Notes under the pieces: model-generated | What the model was told of the DNA's origin: nothing | Database searches by the model: none | The model's input: only the letters and a program-made list of their open reading frames with translations | In this document: in pieces, positions 15,439 to 23,203 of the stretch | Layout of the letters: the number at the start of each line of letters is the position of its first letter | Position numbering within the stretch: position 1 is the stretch's first letter | Program-made: the position numbers and the translations under genes | Virus record (IMG/VR): IMGVR_UViG_3300043410_000763 | Location: 1-40,368 of that record | Strand: one strand, 5' to 3' | From: a virus | DNA: 40,368 bases

Positions 15439-16052
15439 AAGTTAAAAAAATAACAAAACAAGAATGGGCAGGAAACAGATTTTCACATTTAACTGCGATA
15501 GCACCAAATGCTTCTTCTTCCATTCTCATGGGCAATACTTCTCCTAGCATTGAACCTTATCGTGCCAATGCGTATCGTCAAGACACTCTTTCTGGATCGC
15601 ACTTAAATAAAAATCGTTATTTAGATGCAATCATCAAAGAACAATCTGTAAATAATAAAGAAGGATGGGTTGATGAAGTATGGTCTAGCATTATTGCCAA
15701 TGATGGTAGTGTTCAACATCTAGATTGGATGGACGACTGGACGAAAGATGTTTTCAAAACATCTATGGAAATTGACCAGCGTTGGGTAGTTCAACATGCA
15801 GCAGATCGTCAAGAATACATCGATCAAGCGCAGTCACTAAATGTATTCTTCCGTCCAGACTCCAATATTAAATACATTCATGCTGTTCACTTCCAAGCAT
15901 GGAAGCAAGGATTGAAAACAATGTATTATTGTCGCAGTGATAAGATTGCTAAAGCTGATAAAGTATCTAAGCGTATTGAACGTGAAGTTATTAAAGAGAT
16001 TGACCTAACAGCTCTAGCTGAAGGTAATGAGTGTTTAGCTTGCGAGGGATAA
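15435..16052 (+). CDS. nrdA: ribonucleotide reductase large subunit, C-terminal piece (split NrdA-b)
   Basis: 205 residues. After a short extension (MKVKKITKQEWAGN), homology to NrdA resumes at RFSHLTAIAPNASSSILMGN, with NTSPSIEPYRAN. The radical-transfer tyrosines appear in KTMYYCRSDK, and the C-terminal redox pair in ECLACEG, which reloads the active site with electrons from thioredoxin/glutaredoxin. No C-intein HN end is visible, so the pieces are probably joined by assembly rather than protein splicing. The ATG overlaps the endonuclease stop (ATGA), and GGAAAAAG is upstream. Confidence 0.92.
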   Translation: MKVKKITKQEWAGNRFSHLTAIAPNASSSILMGNTSPSIEPYRANAYRQDTLSGSHLNKNRYLDAIIKEQSVNNKEGWVDEVWSSIIANDGSVQHLDWMDDWTKDVFKTSMEIDQRWVVQHAADRQEYIDQAQSLNVFFRPDSNIKYIHAVHFQAWKQGLKTMYYCRSDKIAKADKVSKRIEREVIKEIDLTALAEGNECLACEG

Positions 16053-16053
16053 T

Positions 16054-16281
16054 ATGGATGCACATAAATTAGGTAACAAAATTTTGGATTTGTGGAGACA
16101 GGAGTTTAGAGATGCGATGACTTCTGGAACTTGTGAGCCAGGATCAGTTGCTGATATAGGATTATATGTTGACACTCCTTATGGAGTATATAAATTAGAT
16201 GATGTTTCCATCGATCCAGAATTTGGTATTATGTTAAATGTAAAAATTAAAGAATATAAGGCAGATTGTGAAAAAGAATAA
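16054..16281 (+). CDS. small acidic protein between nrdA and nrdB, unknown
   Basis: 75 residues, starting one base after the NrdA-b stop. Sequence features: an N-terminal helix with KILDLWRQEFRDAMTSG, then short strands (VDTPYGVYKLDDVSI) and a KEYKADCEKE end. No known motif. Its place inside the reductase operon suggests a link to nucleotide synthesis, but nothing in the sequence confirms this. It runs up to the start of NrdB. Confidence 0.6.
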   Translation: MDAHKLGNKILDLWRQEFRDAMTSGTCEPGSVADIGLYVDTPYGVYKLDDVSIDPEFGIMLNVKIKEYKADCEKE

Positions 16282-16288
16282 TACAAAA

Positions 16289-17257
16289 ATGACAGATGAG
16301 AGAACGTACTTTAAGCCGTTCAATTATCCATGGGCATATGAAGCGTGGCTAAAACATGAACAAGCACACTGGCTTCATACAGAAGTTCCGATGATGGAAG
16401 ACGTGAAAGATTGGAAGAAGAAATTAACTAAGGAAGAAAAACAATTCCTTACTAATATTTTCCGTTTTTTCACACAAGGCGACATTGACGTTGCTGGTGG
16501 TTATGTTAAGAACTATCTTCCATATTTTCCGCAACCAGAAATTCGCATGATGTTGTCTGGCTTCGCTGCACGTGAAGCGTTACATATTGCTGCATATAGT
16601 CATTTGATTGAAACGCTTGGATTACCTGAGTCCACTTACAATCAATTCCTTGAATATCAGGAAATGAAAGACAAACACGATTATGTTACCGAACTCAGTT
16701 CGAAAAACGGTACTCTTGAATCGACTGCAACACATATCGCTGTATTTTCTGCTTTTACAGAAGGTATGCAACTTTTTAGTTCTTTTATCATGTTGCTTAA
16801 TTTTCCTCGCCATGGTCTCATGAAGGGAATGGGTCAGATTGTTACTTGGTCTATCGTTGATGAAACAATGCACGCTGAGTCAATGATTAAATTATTTAAA
16901 GAGTACATTAAAGAAAACCCAGAAATCTGGAATGATGAATTGAAAAGTAAAATTTATTCAATCGCTGAGAAGATGGTTGAACTTGAAGATAAGTTTATTG
17001 ACTTATCATTCGCTGATGCTGATATGAGAAATTTGAAAGCTGAAGATGTTAAAGAATATATCCGTTATATTGCGGATCGTCGTTTAATTTCTTTGGGTAT
17101 GAAAGGTATTTTTAAGCGTAAGAAAAATCCACTTCCATGGGTTGAAGAAATGATCAACGCACCAGTTCACGGTAACTTCTTTGAGAATCGTGTAACTGAC
17201 TACGCTAAAGGTGCGTTGTCTGGTTCATGGGATGATGTATGGGGGAAACACCAGTAA
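16289..17257 (+). CDS. nrdB: ribonucleotide reductase small subunit NrdB
   Basis: 322 residues, starting at ATG 16289 (MTDERTYFKPFNYPWAYEAW). Di-iron ligands are visible in AREALHIAAYSH (Glu, His), TEGMQLF (Glu) and DETMHAESM (Glu, His). The Tyr four residues after the first His is the radical tyrosine, so this is a normal Tyr-radical class Ia subunit. It partners the split NrdA to reduce NDPs. The C-terminus should carry the NrdA-binding tail (GSWDDVWGKHQ). No strong Shine-Dalgarno is seen, so coupling with the small upstream gene is likely. It overlaps the next small gene by TAATG. Confidence 0.95.
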   Translation: MTDERTYFKPFNYPWAYEAWLKHEQAHWLHTEVPMMEDVKDWKKKLTKEEKQFLTNIFRFFTQGDIDVAGGYVKNYLPYFPQPEIRMMLSGFAAREALHIAAYSHLIETLGLPESTYNQFLEYQEMKDKHDYVTELSSKNGTLESTATHIAVFSAFTEGMQLFSSFIMLLNFPRHGLMKGMGQIVTWSIVDETMHAESMIKLFKEYIKENPEIWNDELKSKIYSIAEKMVELEDKFIDLSFADADMRNLKAEDVKEYIRYIADRRLISLGMKGIFKRKKNPLPWVEEMINAPVHGNFFENRVTDYAKGALSGSWDDVWGKHQ

Positions 17258-17406
17258 TGGCAACTAAACATTTTGAATGCACGGAGTGTGGTGCTTTTGG
17301 TAAAATCACACTAAAGGGAGATGATCATTCTTTGGAAGACATCGTTTATTGCCCAATCTGCTCAGCTGATATCTATGAAGAAGAGGACATCGAAGACGAC
17401 GAATAA
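17257..17406 (+). CDS. small zinc-ribbon protein
   Basis: A 49-codon frame starting in the NrdB stop (TAATG). It contains two CxxC pairs: ECTECGAFG near the start and YCPICSAD about 24 residues later, forming a zinc-ribbon knuckle, followed by an acidic tail (EEEDIEDDE). GGGGG lies upstream. Small zinc ribbons may bind nucleic acid or a partner protein; the specific role is unknown. Real coding is supported by the clean Cys spacing and the overlap. Confidence 0.7.
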   Translation: MATKHFECTECGAFGKITLKGDDHSLEDIVYCPICSADIYEEEDIEDDE

Positions 17407-17409
17407 ATA
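17403..17409 (+). promoter_or_regulatory. possible T4-late-like element ATAAATA
   Basis: ATAAATA spans the stop of the zinc-ribbon gene and lies 8 bases before ATG 17417. The distance is shorter than the usual late promoter spacing, so this is tentative. Confidence 0.25.
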
Positions 17410-17416
17410 GTCTTCT

Positions 17417-17842
17417 ATGTGGAAATATAAAGATAATATAGTTGAATCGTTACCTGATGAGTGCGTTGGGTTTGTATATGAAATTACGAACCTAACGAAT
17501 AATCGTAAGTATATTGGTAAAAAACTAGCCAAGTTCTCAAAGACATCTACTAAAACAGTTGTCTTAAAGAATGGCACGAAGAAGAAAAAGAAAATCAAGT
17601 CAAAGATTGACTCAGATTGGATGGAATATTATGGTTCTAGCATTGAATTGAACAAAGACGTTGAACAACTCGGGGTGGATATGTTCACCAGAGAGATTTT
17701 GTTTTTCTGTAAATCCAAGGCAGAGTGCTCATATATTGAAGCACGAGAACAATTTTCGAGAAAGGTATTAGAATCTGACGACTACTATAATGGTCAAATC
17801 TCTGTAAGAGTCCACGGTTCTCATATTAAAAACAAGCTATGA
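17417..17842 (+). CDS. GIY-YIG-like nuclease-domain protein
   Basis: 141 residues. The N-terminal part GFVYEITNLTNNRKYIGKK has the GIY...YIG arrangement (here GFVY and KYIGKK). Downstream come FFCKSKAECSYIEAREQF, with an invariant-type Glu in the third element, and DDYYNGQI with a late Asn. Similar proteins are conserved hypotheticals in T4-like phages and are not obviously homing enzymes, since they lack a separate DNA-binding domain. Nuclease activity is inferred from the fold only. It overlaps the next gene by ATGA. Confidence 0.7.
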   Translation: MWKYKDNIVESLPDECVGFVYEITNLTNNRKYIGKKLAKFSKTSTKTVVLKNGTKKKKKIKSKIDSDWMEYYGSSIELNKDVEQLGVDMFTREILFFCKSKAECSYIEAREQFSRKVLESDDYYNGQISVRVHGSHIKNKL

Positions 17843-18822
17843 CAAAACTATTATTCATAACAGCATTGGCATTATCTGCCTGTGCTGCTTATTATTCAGT
17901 AATGGGACTGTTAGCGATTTTCGCTGCAGCAGTAGTTCCTATTTTCATTATGGGTTCGTTACTAGAAGCGTCTAAATTGGTAGTCGCTTCATGGTTATAT
18001 CGTTCGTGGAAAGAAATTCCGAAGTTGATGAAAGTTTACTTCACATCAGCTTTGGTTATATTGATGTTACTAACATCAATGGGTATCTTCGGATATCTTT
18101 CAAAGGCACACTTAGACCAAGCAATTCCATCAGGAGATGTGGCAGCTAAGTTGTCATTAGTGGATGAGAAAATTAAAACAGAAAAGGAAAACTTAAATGC
18201 AGCTCGTAAAGAACTTAATCAACTGGATTCGCAAGTCGACTCAACCCTCTCAAGAACAACCGATTCAGCAGGAGCCGATCGAGCAATCGCCATCCGTAGA
18301 AACCAACAAAAAGACAGAACAAGAATCCTCAAAGAAATCGGCGACTCGCAAACCAAGATCGCCAAACTCAACGAAGAACGTGCGCCGATCGCCAGCGAAG
18401 TCCGTAAAGTCGAAGCAGAAGTAGGACCAATTAAGTACATTGCTGCATTAATTTATGGTGATAACCCAGATGCTGACATTTTAGAAAAATCTGTTAGATG
18501 GGTTATCATTATGATTGTTATTGTATTTGACCCACTGGCTGTTCTTATGTTAGTCGCAGCAAACTGGAACATGAGGAGAGAAACTGATGGTTTATTTAAT
18601 GTCGTCCCTCAACCATATATTTCTGAGGAACAAAAACCTGAACCAGCACCTCTACCAGAAGAATCTAAAAGTATCATAAAAGATTTCTTTAAACCTAAAA
18701 TAGAAACCCATCACCACGCAAATACTAAACATTTGATTGAATTGGGTGATGATGTAGAAGTTAATGATAACATTAAAATTGATCTTTTACAAGAAAAACC
18801 AGCGAGACAACCACTCAGATGA
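17839..18822 (+). CDS. multi-pass membrane protein with long periplasmic coiled coil, unknown function
   Basis: 327 residues. Three hydrophobic segments lie in the first 90 residues (SACAAYYSVMGLLAIFAAAV, then ASKLVVASWLYR flanks, then LVILMLLTSMGIFGYL). A coiled coil covers about 100-185, and a fourth membrane segment about 218-243 (WVIIMIVIVFDPLAVLML). The tail is cytoplasmic and Pro/Glu-rich with a His cluster (ETHHHANTKH). I recognise it as a conserved marine T4-like phage membrane protein of unknown role. The stretch 18190-18420 is noticeably richer in G and C and uses different codons from its flanks. Confidence 0.7.
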   Translation: MTKLLFITALALSACAAYYSVMGLLAIFAAAVVPIFIMGSLLEASKLVVASWLYRSWKEIPKLMKVYFTSALVILMLLTSMGIFGYLSKAHLDQAIPSGDVAAKLSLVDEKIKTEKENLNAARKELNQLDSQVDSTLSRTTDSAGADRAIAIRRNQQKDRTRILKEIGDSQTKIAKLNEERAPIASEVRKVEAEVGPIKYIAALIYGDNPDADILEKSVRWVIIMIVIVFDPLAVLMLVAANWNMRRETDGLFNVVPQPYISEEQKPEPAPLPEESKSIIKDFFKPKIETHHHANTKHLIELGDDVEVNDNIKIDLLQEKPARQPLR

Positions 18823-19364
18823 TAGCTGTATTCGATAACATATTTACTGACGCAGAGATCGATAAATTTGAGAAAGGTTTTCTATCGTTACCATGGTATC
18901 TCTCAACAGCTGATAACCACGCAAGCGTGACATCAGATGTTTATAAAAAATATAGCGACACAAACACAATAGAGGGTGTTCAATTAACGAACTTCCTATT
19001 CACAAATAAACCAAATTCTATAGATTATCCACTTGGGGCTACTATTCTTGAACAATTTTGTTTAAGAACTCAAACTCCAATTAAGGAATTGATCAGAATA
19101 AAGGCTAATCTCCAACTCCCCCAAACAAGAGAAGAAACTCAATATAATACACCACATGTGGATAATTATTCTCCGCATATTGTAGCTTTGTATTATGTTA
19201 ATGATTCAGATGCATGCACATTGTTCTTCGATGAGTCCTTTTACGTCACAAATAAAGTTGAATCTAAACGTGGTAGAATGGTCTTATTTTCTGGGGATCA
19301 CTACCATGCTGGACAACCTCCAACTAAAAAACCAAGAATTGTTGTAAACTACAACTTCCGTTAG
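18819..19364 (+). CDS. 2-oxoglutarate/Fe(II)-dependent oxygenase (prolyl-4-hydroxylase-like)
   Basis: 181 residues; ATG overlaps the upstream TGA. The double-stranded beta-helix signature is present: TPHVDNYSPHIVALYYVND supplies HxD. A distal His is in GDHYHAG, and the 2-oxoglutarate-binding Arg in KKPRIVVNYNF. Such enzymes hydroxylate protein or small-molecule substrates using Fe(II), O2 and 2-oxoglutarate; the substrate here is unknown. Another two candidate family members lie at 32341 and 36782. Confidence 0.75.
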   Translation: MIAVFDNIFTDAEIDKFEKGFLSLPWYLSTADNHASVTSDVYKKYSDTNTIEGVQLTNFLFTNKPNSIDYPLGATILEQFCLRTQTPIKELIRIKANLQLPQTREETQYNTPHVDNYSPHIVALYYVNDSDACTLFFDESFYVTNKVESKRGRMVLFSGDHYHAGQPPTKKPRIVVNYNFR

Positions 19365-19365
19365 C

Positions 19366-19373
19366 CTAAATAG
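19366..19373 (+). promoter_or_regulatory. T4-late-like element CTAAATAG
   Basis: CTAAATAG directly follows the oxygenase stop and lies about 40 bases before ATG 19413. It is the first promoter-like signal upstream of the membrane-protein pair and the curli-like block. A TATAAT also occurs at 19377-19382, without a convincing -35. Confidence 0.4.
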
Positions 19374-19412
19374 TTGTATAATCCTATAATTATAACAACA
19401 AGTGGGTATACA

Positions 19413-19688
19413 ATGGAATTTTTTAAGCTAGTAGCCGAACTCGGCTTCCCGATCGCTGCAGCAATTGCAGGCGGATATTTCGTATTTTTGACGCTAAAGT
19501 TCATCCTGGCAGGTGTAACTGGAGCAGTTAATGGTATGAAAGGTATAATTATCGCTCTCGATAAACGAGTTGCGGCAATGAACCATGATGTTATCCGTAT
19601 TGACACCAAAGTATCTCATGCTTTGGGAATCCCACCAGACCTAGATCGTATTGCCAGAGCAGAGCAATCTGATGCGAGGAGAGACTAA
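19413..19688 (+). CDS. small membrane protein, first of a tandem paralogous pair (YvrJ/holin-like)
   Basis: 91 residues from ATG 19413. One N-terminal membrane segment (GFPIAAAIAGGYFVFLTLKF) begins with the GFPI motif seen in YvrJ-like and small phage holin-like proteins. A helical, charged C-terminal part follows (RVAAMNHDVIRIDTKVSHALG). The next gene has the same plan and key residues (LVxxxGFPIxAA, GYF, D-x-IR-x-x-x-KV). Function unknown; a holin or an accessory of the following export block are both possible. Confidence 0.65.
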   Translation: MEFFKLVAELGFPIAAAIAGGYFVFLTLKFILAGVTGAVNGMKGIIIALDKRVAAMNHDVIRIDTKVSHALGIPPDLDRIARAEQSDARRD

Positions 19689-19984
19689 TGGATATCGTAG
19701 AATTAGTTAACAAATTTGGATTTCCAATTGTCGCAGCATTTGGTCTTGGGTATTTTATTTACTATGTTTGGCAGTGGGTTACTACTGAAATTAAACCAGT
19801 AACAAGTGAAGCAAATAAAGTTCTGATTGATTTAATAGATCGAATTAGGATGTTGGATAACGACCTTATCCGTTTGAATCAGAAAGTGAATGTCATATTA
19901 TCGTTACGAGAAAAACACGAAGAAAAGAACGATGGCATTTCAAAAAAGAAATTTAGCACTAGCGATTTTACTAATAACAAGTAA
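19688..19984 (+). CDS. small membrane protein, second of the tandem pair
   Basis: 98 residues; ATG shares its A with the previous stop (TAATG). The plan matches the upstream gene: LVNKFGFPIVAAFGLGYFIY membrane segment, then a helical segment with DNDLIRLNQKVNVIL. Its Lys-rich end (EKHEEKNDGISKKK) is encoded where the CsgF gene already begins in another frame (overlap of 53 bases). Sequence similarity indicates duplication of one ancestral gene. Confidence 0.65.
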   Translation: MDIVELVNKFGFPIVAAFGLGYFIYYVWQWVTTEIKPVTSEANKVLIDLIDRIRMLDNDLIRLNQKVNVILSLREKHEEKNDGISKKKFSTSDFTNNK

Positions 19985-20381
19985 CACATTCGCAGCTGAA
20001 CTTACTCATCAATTTAATTCTCCATCATTCAGTGGTGTTGGATATTCATCACATATTCTAACAATCGAACAACTGGAAGCAACAAGAAAGAAAGCTATCA
20101 AGGATGCTGAAAAAGCAGCCAACGATCAAGCTGCTCGTGATGCTAAAAATACAAATCTATCAAAATTTTTAGTTAACGTAGAATCTCGCATCTACGCTCA
20201 ACTATCGAAACAACTGGCAGACGCTATGTTTGCTGAAGGTGCGTCTGATAATGGTGCAATGGATTTTCAAGGAACTAATATTTCTTGGGTGAAAACTGGT
20301 ACTGAAGTGACTCTTACTATAATCGAGTCGAACGGTAATCGTACTGATATTACTGTTCCAATCGCGAGTTTTGCATTCTAA
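19932..20381 (+). CDS. csgF: curli assembly factor CsgF homologue
   Basis: 149 residues from ATG 19932. Signal peptide: FQKRNLALAILLITSNTFA, cut before AELTHQF. The mature start LTHQFNSPSFSGVG matches the CsgF N-terminus (FxFxNPxFGGN type), which plugs into the CsgG pore. The end (FQGTNISWVKTGTEVTLTI, TDITVPIASFAF) matches the C-terminal beta domain. In Escherichia coli CsgF caps the CsgG channel at the cell surface and anchors the fibre nucleator. CsgG and a curlin-repeat gene lie downstream, which strengthens the call. Confidence 0.85.
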   Translation: MAFQKRNLALAILLITSNTFAAELTHQFNSPSFSGVGYSSHILTIEQLEATRKKAIKDAEKAANDQAARDAKNTNLSKFLVNVESRIYAQLSKQLADAMFAEGASDNGAMDFQGTNISWVKTGTEVTLTIIESNGNRTDITVPIASFAF

Positions 20382-20390
20382 GGAAAATAA

Positions 20391-22400
20391 ATGTTTAAGA
20401 AGAAAATAGTTGCAAGCGTTATTGCGTCAATTTTATCTAGTGCTGCTTTAGCTCAGAACGTAATATTAGTTAATGAGTATGTTAAAGCAGGTGTCAACCA
20501 AACAACTGGAACATTGGGTTCTGGTGGCAATACTTCTCCTGGATTACTTTACGACTCAACAGGAACAGGTACTTTTAATACATCATACGATTATCTAACT
20601 CCTGGCTCTCCGTTCGAGGGATGGGCTGTTCGTATCGTTAATGGTGGAGTTGGAACAAACTATCATAATAATAATGCATATGTGACTCAGGTCGCAGGTG
20701 GTGCTTGGGTTGGAACACCAACTTCGAGTTCAGCAGTTTGGGCAGTTAATCATAGCGATTTTAACCTACAGCATACATATAGTTTGGGTGCTGGTAAACA
20801 ATATCTAGACATCGCTACTCAAATCCAAGCAAATATCGCTATGGATGGTTTATACTTCGCTAGATTTATTGACCCAGATGCTAGAGCAGCAGCTGGTGAT
20901 AGTTCTTCAACTGATAACGTGCGTGGTTATGGTGTTATTCCTAGAGCTAACGTAGTATTCTCTGAAGCGTTGGCGTCACGATATGCTTTAGGATTATACA
21001 CAACACAAGCTACTGGGACTAACACAAGTATTAGTCCTATGTGGTCAAATAACCCACAAGATTACTATGATAACACTAGTGGACACGATGTTGTTCGTGG
21101 AGATTATACCATCGGTGTCGCATTTTATTCTAGTGGATTAGCTGTTGGTGATATTGTAACATATCGTTATGCTTATATTTTCGGACCATCAGCATTCGCT
21201 TCTGCTTCTACTGCTATCGCTGGTGGAGCAGGTGGTGGTACTGCAGGAACAAGTAGTTTCGGTACATTGACTGATGTTGGATCTGCCACTACTGCTGCGT
21301 CAACTCCTTCAGCTCCAACTGTGACTGGCACTTCAGTAACTAATGAAGTTATTGTGACTGATGCTGTTAACACTTCTTTACCAGTATTAACATCATCATT
21401 GGCTCATCATGTTGCGAGCAAAACAGCTGGCGTTCAAACAATCGCAAGAGAAACTACAACAACTGTAACAAATCCTTGGGTTAGAACTACTAATACTACT
21501 CCAATTACAACTACATCATACAGCGATTCAACAACTACAACATCTCGTGGAACTACAACAACTACAACTGAATTGTATAACGTAGTTGACACTAGCGTGG
21601 CCAATGACAGTTTCTCTGGTCGTGCTGATCAACTTGAACAATTCGCAAATATCAAATCTGGTGTAATTAGAAGATTAAATCGTTTAAATGCAAATAACGG
21701 AGTTTCTGATGAAAAGGGAAGAATTGCGATTAATGGTACTGGTCTTACTTATTCTGGTAATTCTGGATATTCTGCTACATCGTCTATTGTTGGTTTAGCA
21801 TATGAAACTGATGTGTCAAAAAATTTAGTCGTTGGTATTCAATACAATAAAATTGGAAGTAAGATGAGTGGGGTTGATAATAGTGGAACTATAAAAGGTG
21901 ATCACTTTGGCGTTTATACAAATTATACTATTGAAGATTTCATTGTAAGAGGCGATGTTGGTTTAGCAAGTTTTAATAACAAATATAATAGAACAATTGG
22001 ACCATTCTCTAATTCTCTTGATCTTGATACTAAATCAACATGGGCTAACGTAAGAGCTTATACACCTAATGTTTATGGATTCCGTCCATTCGTTGGTGGT
22101 ATGATTAATAAAACAACAAACCCAACTAAAACTGAAGCAGGTAGTGTGCAGTCAGCAATGACAATTGATTCTGTTAATACAACTAAAACTACTGGTGAGT
22201 ATGGTGTTAGTTATGGAACTAAAGTTTTTGATGGAGATTTAAATTTAGAAGTAGGTGAAACTACTGACAAAATTAAAGAAGCAAATTTAACATTATCTAA
22301 AACTGATGGTAATACTACTTATGCAGTATTACTTGGTAAGAATTGGATAAATGATACAACAAGCAACATTATTGGATTAAACTTAAGAATTAAATTCTAA
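20391..22400 (+). CDS. secreted outer-membrane protein with autotransporter-like beta-barrel
   Basis: 669 residues with AAGGAAAATAA before ATG 20391. Signal peptide: KKKIVASVIASILSSAALA, cut before QNVILV. Residues about 22-275 are a Gly/Ser/Asn-rich beta domain without motifs I know. A Thr/Ala-rich linker follows (TTTTSRGTTTTTTELYN near 395-410). The last 230 or so residues look like an autotransporter barrel: alternating strands such as SSIVGLAYETDVSKNLVVGI, ending LNLRIKF with the terminal Phe needed by the BAM machinery. It would display its N-terminal domain on the infected cell. It sits between csgF and csgG; it could also be a bacterial-style adhesin acquired with them. Confidence 0.75.
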   Translation: MFKKKIVASVIASILSSAALAQNVILVNEYVKAGVNQTTGTLGSGGNTSPGLLYDSTGTGTFNTSYDYLTPGSPFEGWAVRIVNGGVGTNYHNNNAYVTQVAGGAWVGTPTSSSAVWAVNHSDFNLQHTYSLGAGKQYLDIATQIQANIAMDGLYFARFIDPDARAAAGDSSSTDNVRGYGVIPRANVVFSEALASRYALGLYTTQATGTNTSISPMWSNNPQDYYDNTSGHDVVRGDYTIGVAFYSSGLAVGDIVTYRYAYIFGPSAFASASTAIAGGAGGGTAGTSSFGTLTDVGSATTAASTPSAPTVTGTSVTNEVIVTDAVNTSLPVLTSSLAHHVASKTAGVQTIARETTTTVTNPWVRTTNTTPITTTSYSDSTTTTSRGTTTTTTELYNVVDTSVANDSFSGRADQLEQFANIKSGVIRRLNRLNANNGVSDEKGRIAINGTGLTYSGNSGYSATSSIVGLAYETDVSKNLVVGIQYNKIGSKMSGVDNSGTIKGDHFGVYTNYTIEDFIVRGDVGLASFNNKYNRTIGPFSNSLDLDTKSTWANVRAYTPNVYGFRPFVGGMINKTTNPTKTEAGSVQSAMTIDSVNTTKTTGEYGVSYGTKVFDGDLNLEVGETTDKIKEANLTLSKTDGNTTYAVLLGKNWINDTTSNIIGLNLRIKF

Positions 22401-23203
22401 TGCGTTATTTAATTACATTATTAGTAGTATTTTTAACTGGTTGTGCCAATGTCCATATGATGTTGGCACAAGAAGAACCAGTTAAATTAAAACCAAGACA
22501 AGCTCTAATAGAAAAGATACCAGAGTTGGATGGTGCACCGATAACAGTTGCTGTTTATACTTTCGCTGATAAAACAGGACAGAAAAAACCAAATGATAAG
22601 TTAGCGTTATTTTCAAGTGCAGTAACTCAAGGTGGTGAAGTGTTTTTAATTAAAAGTTTACAAGATTCTAAAAACTGGTTCAAAGTAGTTGAACGAGTTG
22701 GTTTAGATAACTTAGTTAAAGAACGACAGTTGATTAGAAATCAACGAGAAGTTTATGAAGGAAAAGATGCTAAAGCATTAAAACCTATGACTGTTGCTGG
22801 TGTAGTTATTGAAGGTGGTATTATTGGATATGATAGCAACATTCGCTCAGGTGGTAATGGAGCAAGATTTTTGGGAATTGGCGGTAGTCAACAATACCGT
22901 GTGGATGAGGTAGTAATTTCGTTACGTTTGGTTAGCGTTACATCAGGAGAAATCCTTTTAACTAACGCTGTGTCTAAAACAATTTATAGTACAGCCCATA
23001 ACGTTGGTGTCCTAAGATTTGTTGATGCTGGGACATCTTCATTAGAACTAGAAAATGGTTCTGCGTTAAACGAGCCAACAACGTATGCAGTGAGAGTGGC
23101 TATTGAACAGGCTGTTTATGAGATGATTATGGATGGAGAAAAGAAAGGTATTTGGAAATTTAAACCAAAACCAAACAAGGAAAACGAACAAAATGAAAAT
23201 TAA
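22400..23203 (+). CDS. csgG: curli secretion channel CsgG homologue
   Basis: 267 residues; ATG overlaps the previous TAA. Lipoprotein signal LLVVFLTGCANV with lipobox LTGC gives a lipidated Cys. The CsgG fold is shown by ITVAVYTFADKTGQKKPN, FKVVERVGLDNLVKERQLIR, VAGVVIEGGIIGYDSN, and YRVDEVVISLRLVSVTSGEI, plus a C-terminal AIEQAVYEMIMDG. CsgG forms a nine-subunit outer-membrane pore that exports curlin subunits. Length is near that of E. coli CsgG. The Asn/Lys-rich end overlaps the start of the curlin-like gene. Confidence 0.92.
   Translation: MRYLITLLVVFLTGCANVHMMLAQEEPVKLKPRQALIEKIPELDGAPITVAVYTFADKTGQKKPNDKLALFSSAVTQGGEVFLIKSLQDSKNWFKVVERVGLDNLVKERQLIRNQREVYEGKDAKALKPMTVAGVVIEGGIIGYDSNIRSGGNGARFLGIGGSQQYRVDEVVISLRLVSVTSGEILLTNAVSKTIYSTAHNVGVLRFVDAGTSSLELENGSALNEPTTYAVRVAIEQAVYEMIMDGEKKGIWKFKPKPNKENEQNEN

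Noticed and set aside
13473-16052. A working split intein joining the NrdA pieces
   Set aside because: No Cys1 at the N-piece junction and no His-Asn end before the C piece, so protein splicing is unlikely despite the intein-like tail.
18197-18424. Second plus-strand frame of 75 codons inside the membrane-protein gene
   Set aside because: Low-complexity Gln/Pro/Ser/Lys sequence that arises from the GC-richer coiled-coil codons; no ribosome site. Kept only as a composition note.
20391-22400. Possibility that the autotransporter-like gene is a phage tail fibre
   Set aside because: A Sec signal peptide and a barrel-type C-terminus ending in Phe argue for export by the cell rather than assembly into virions.
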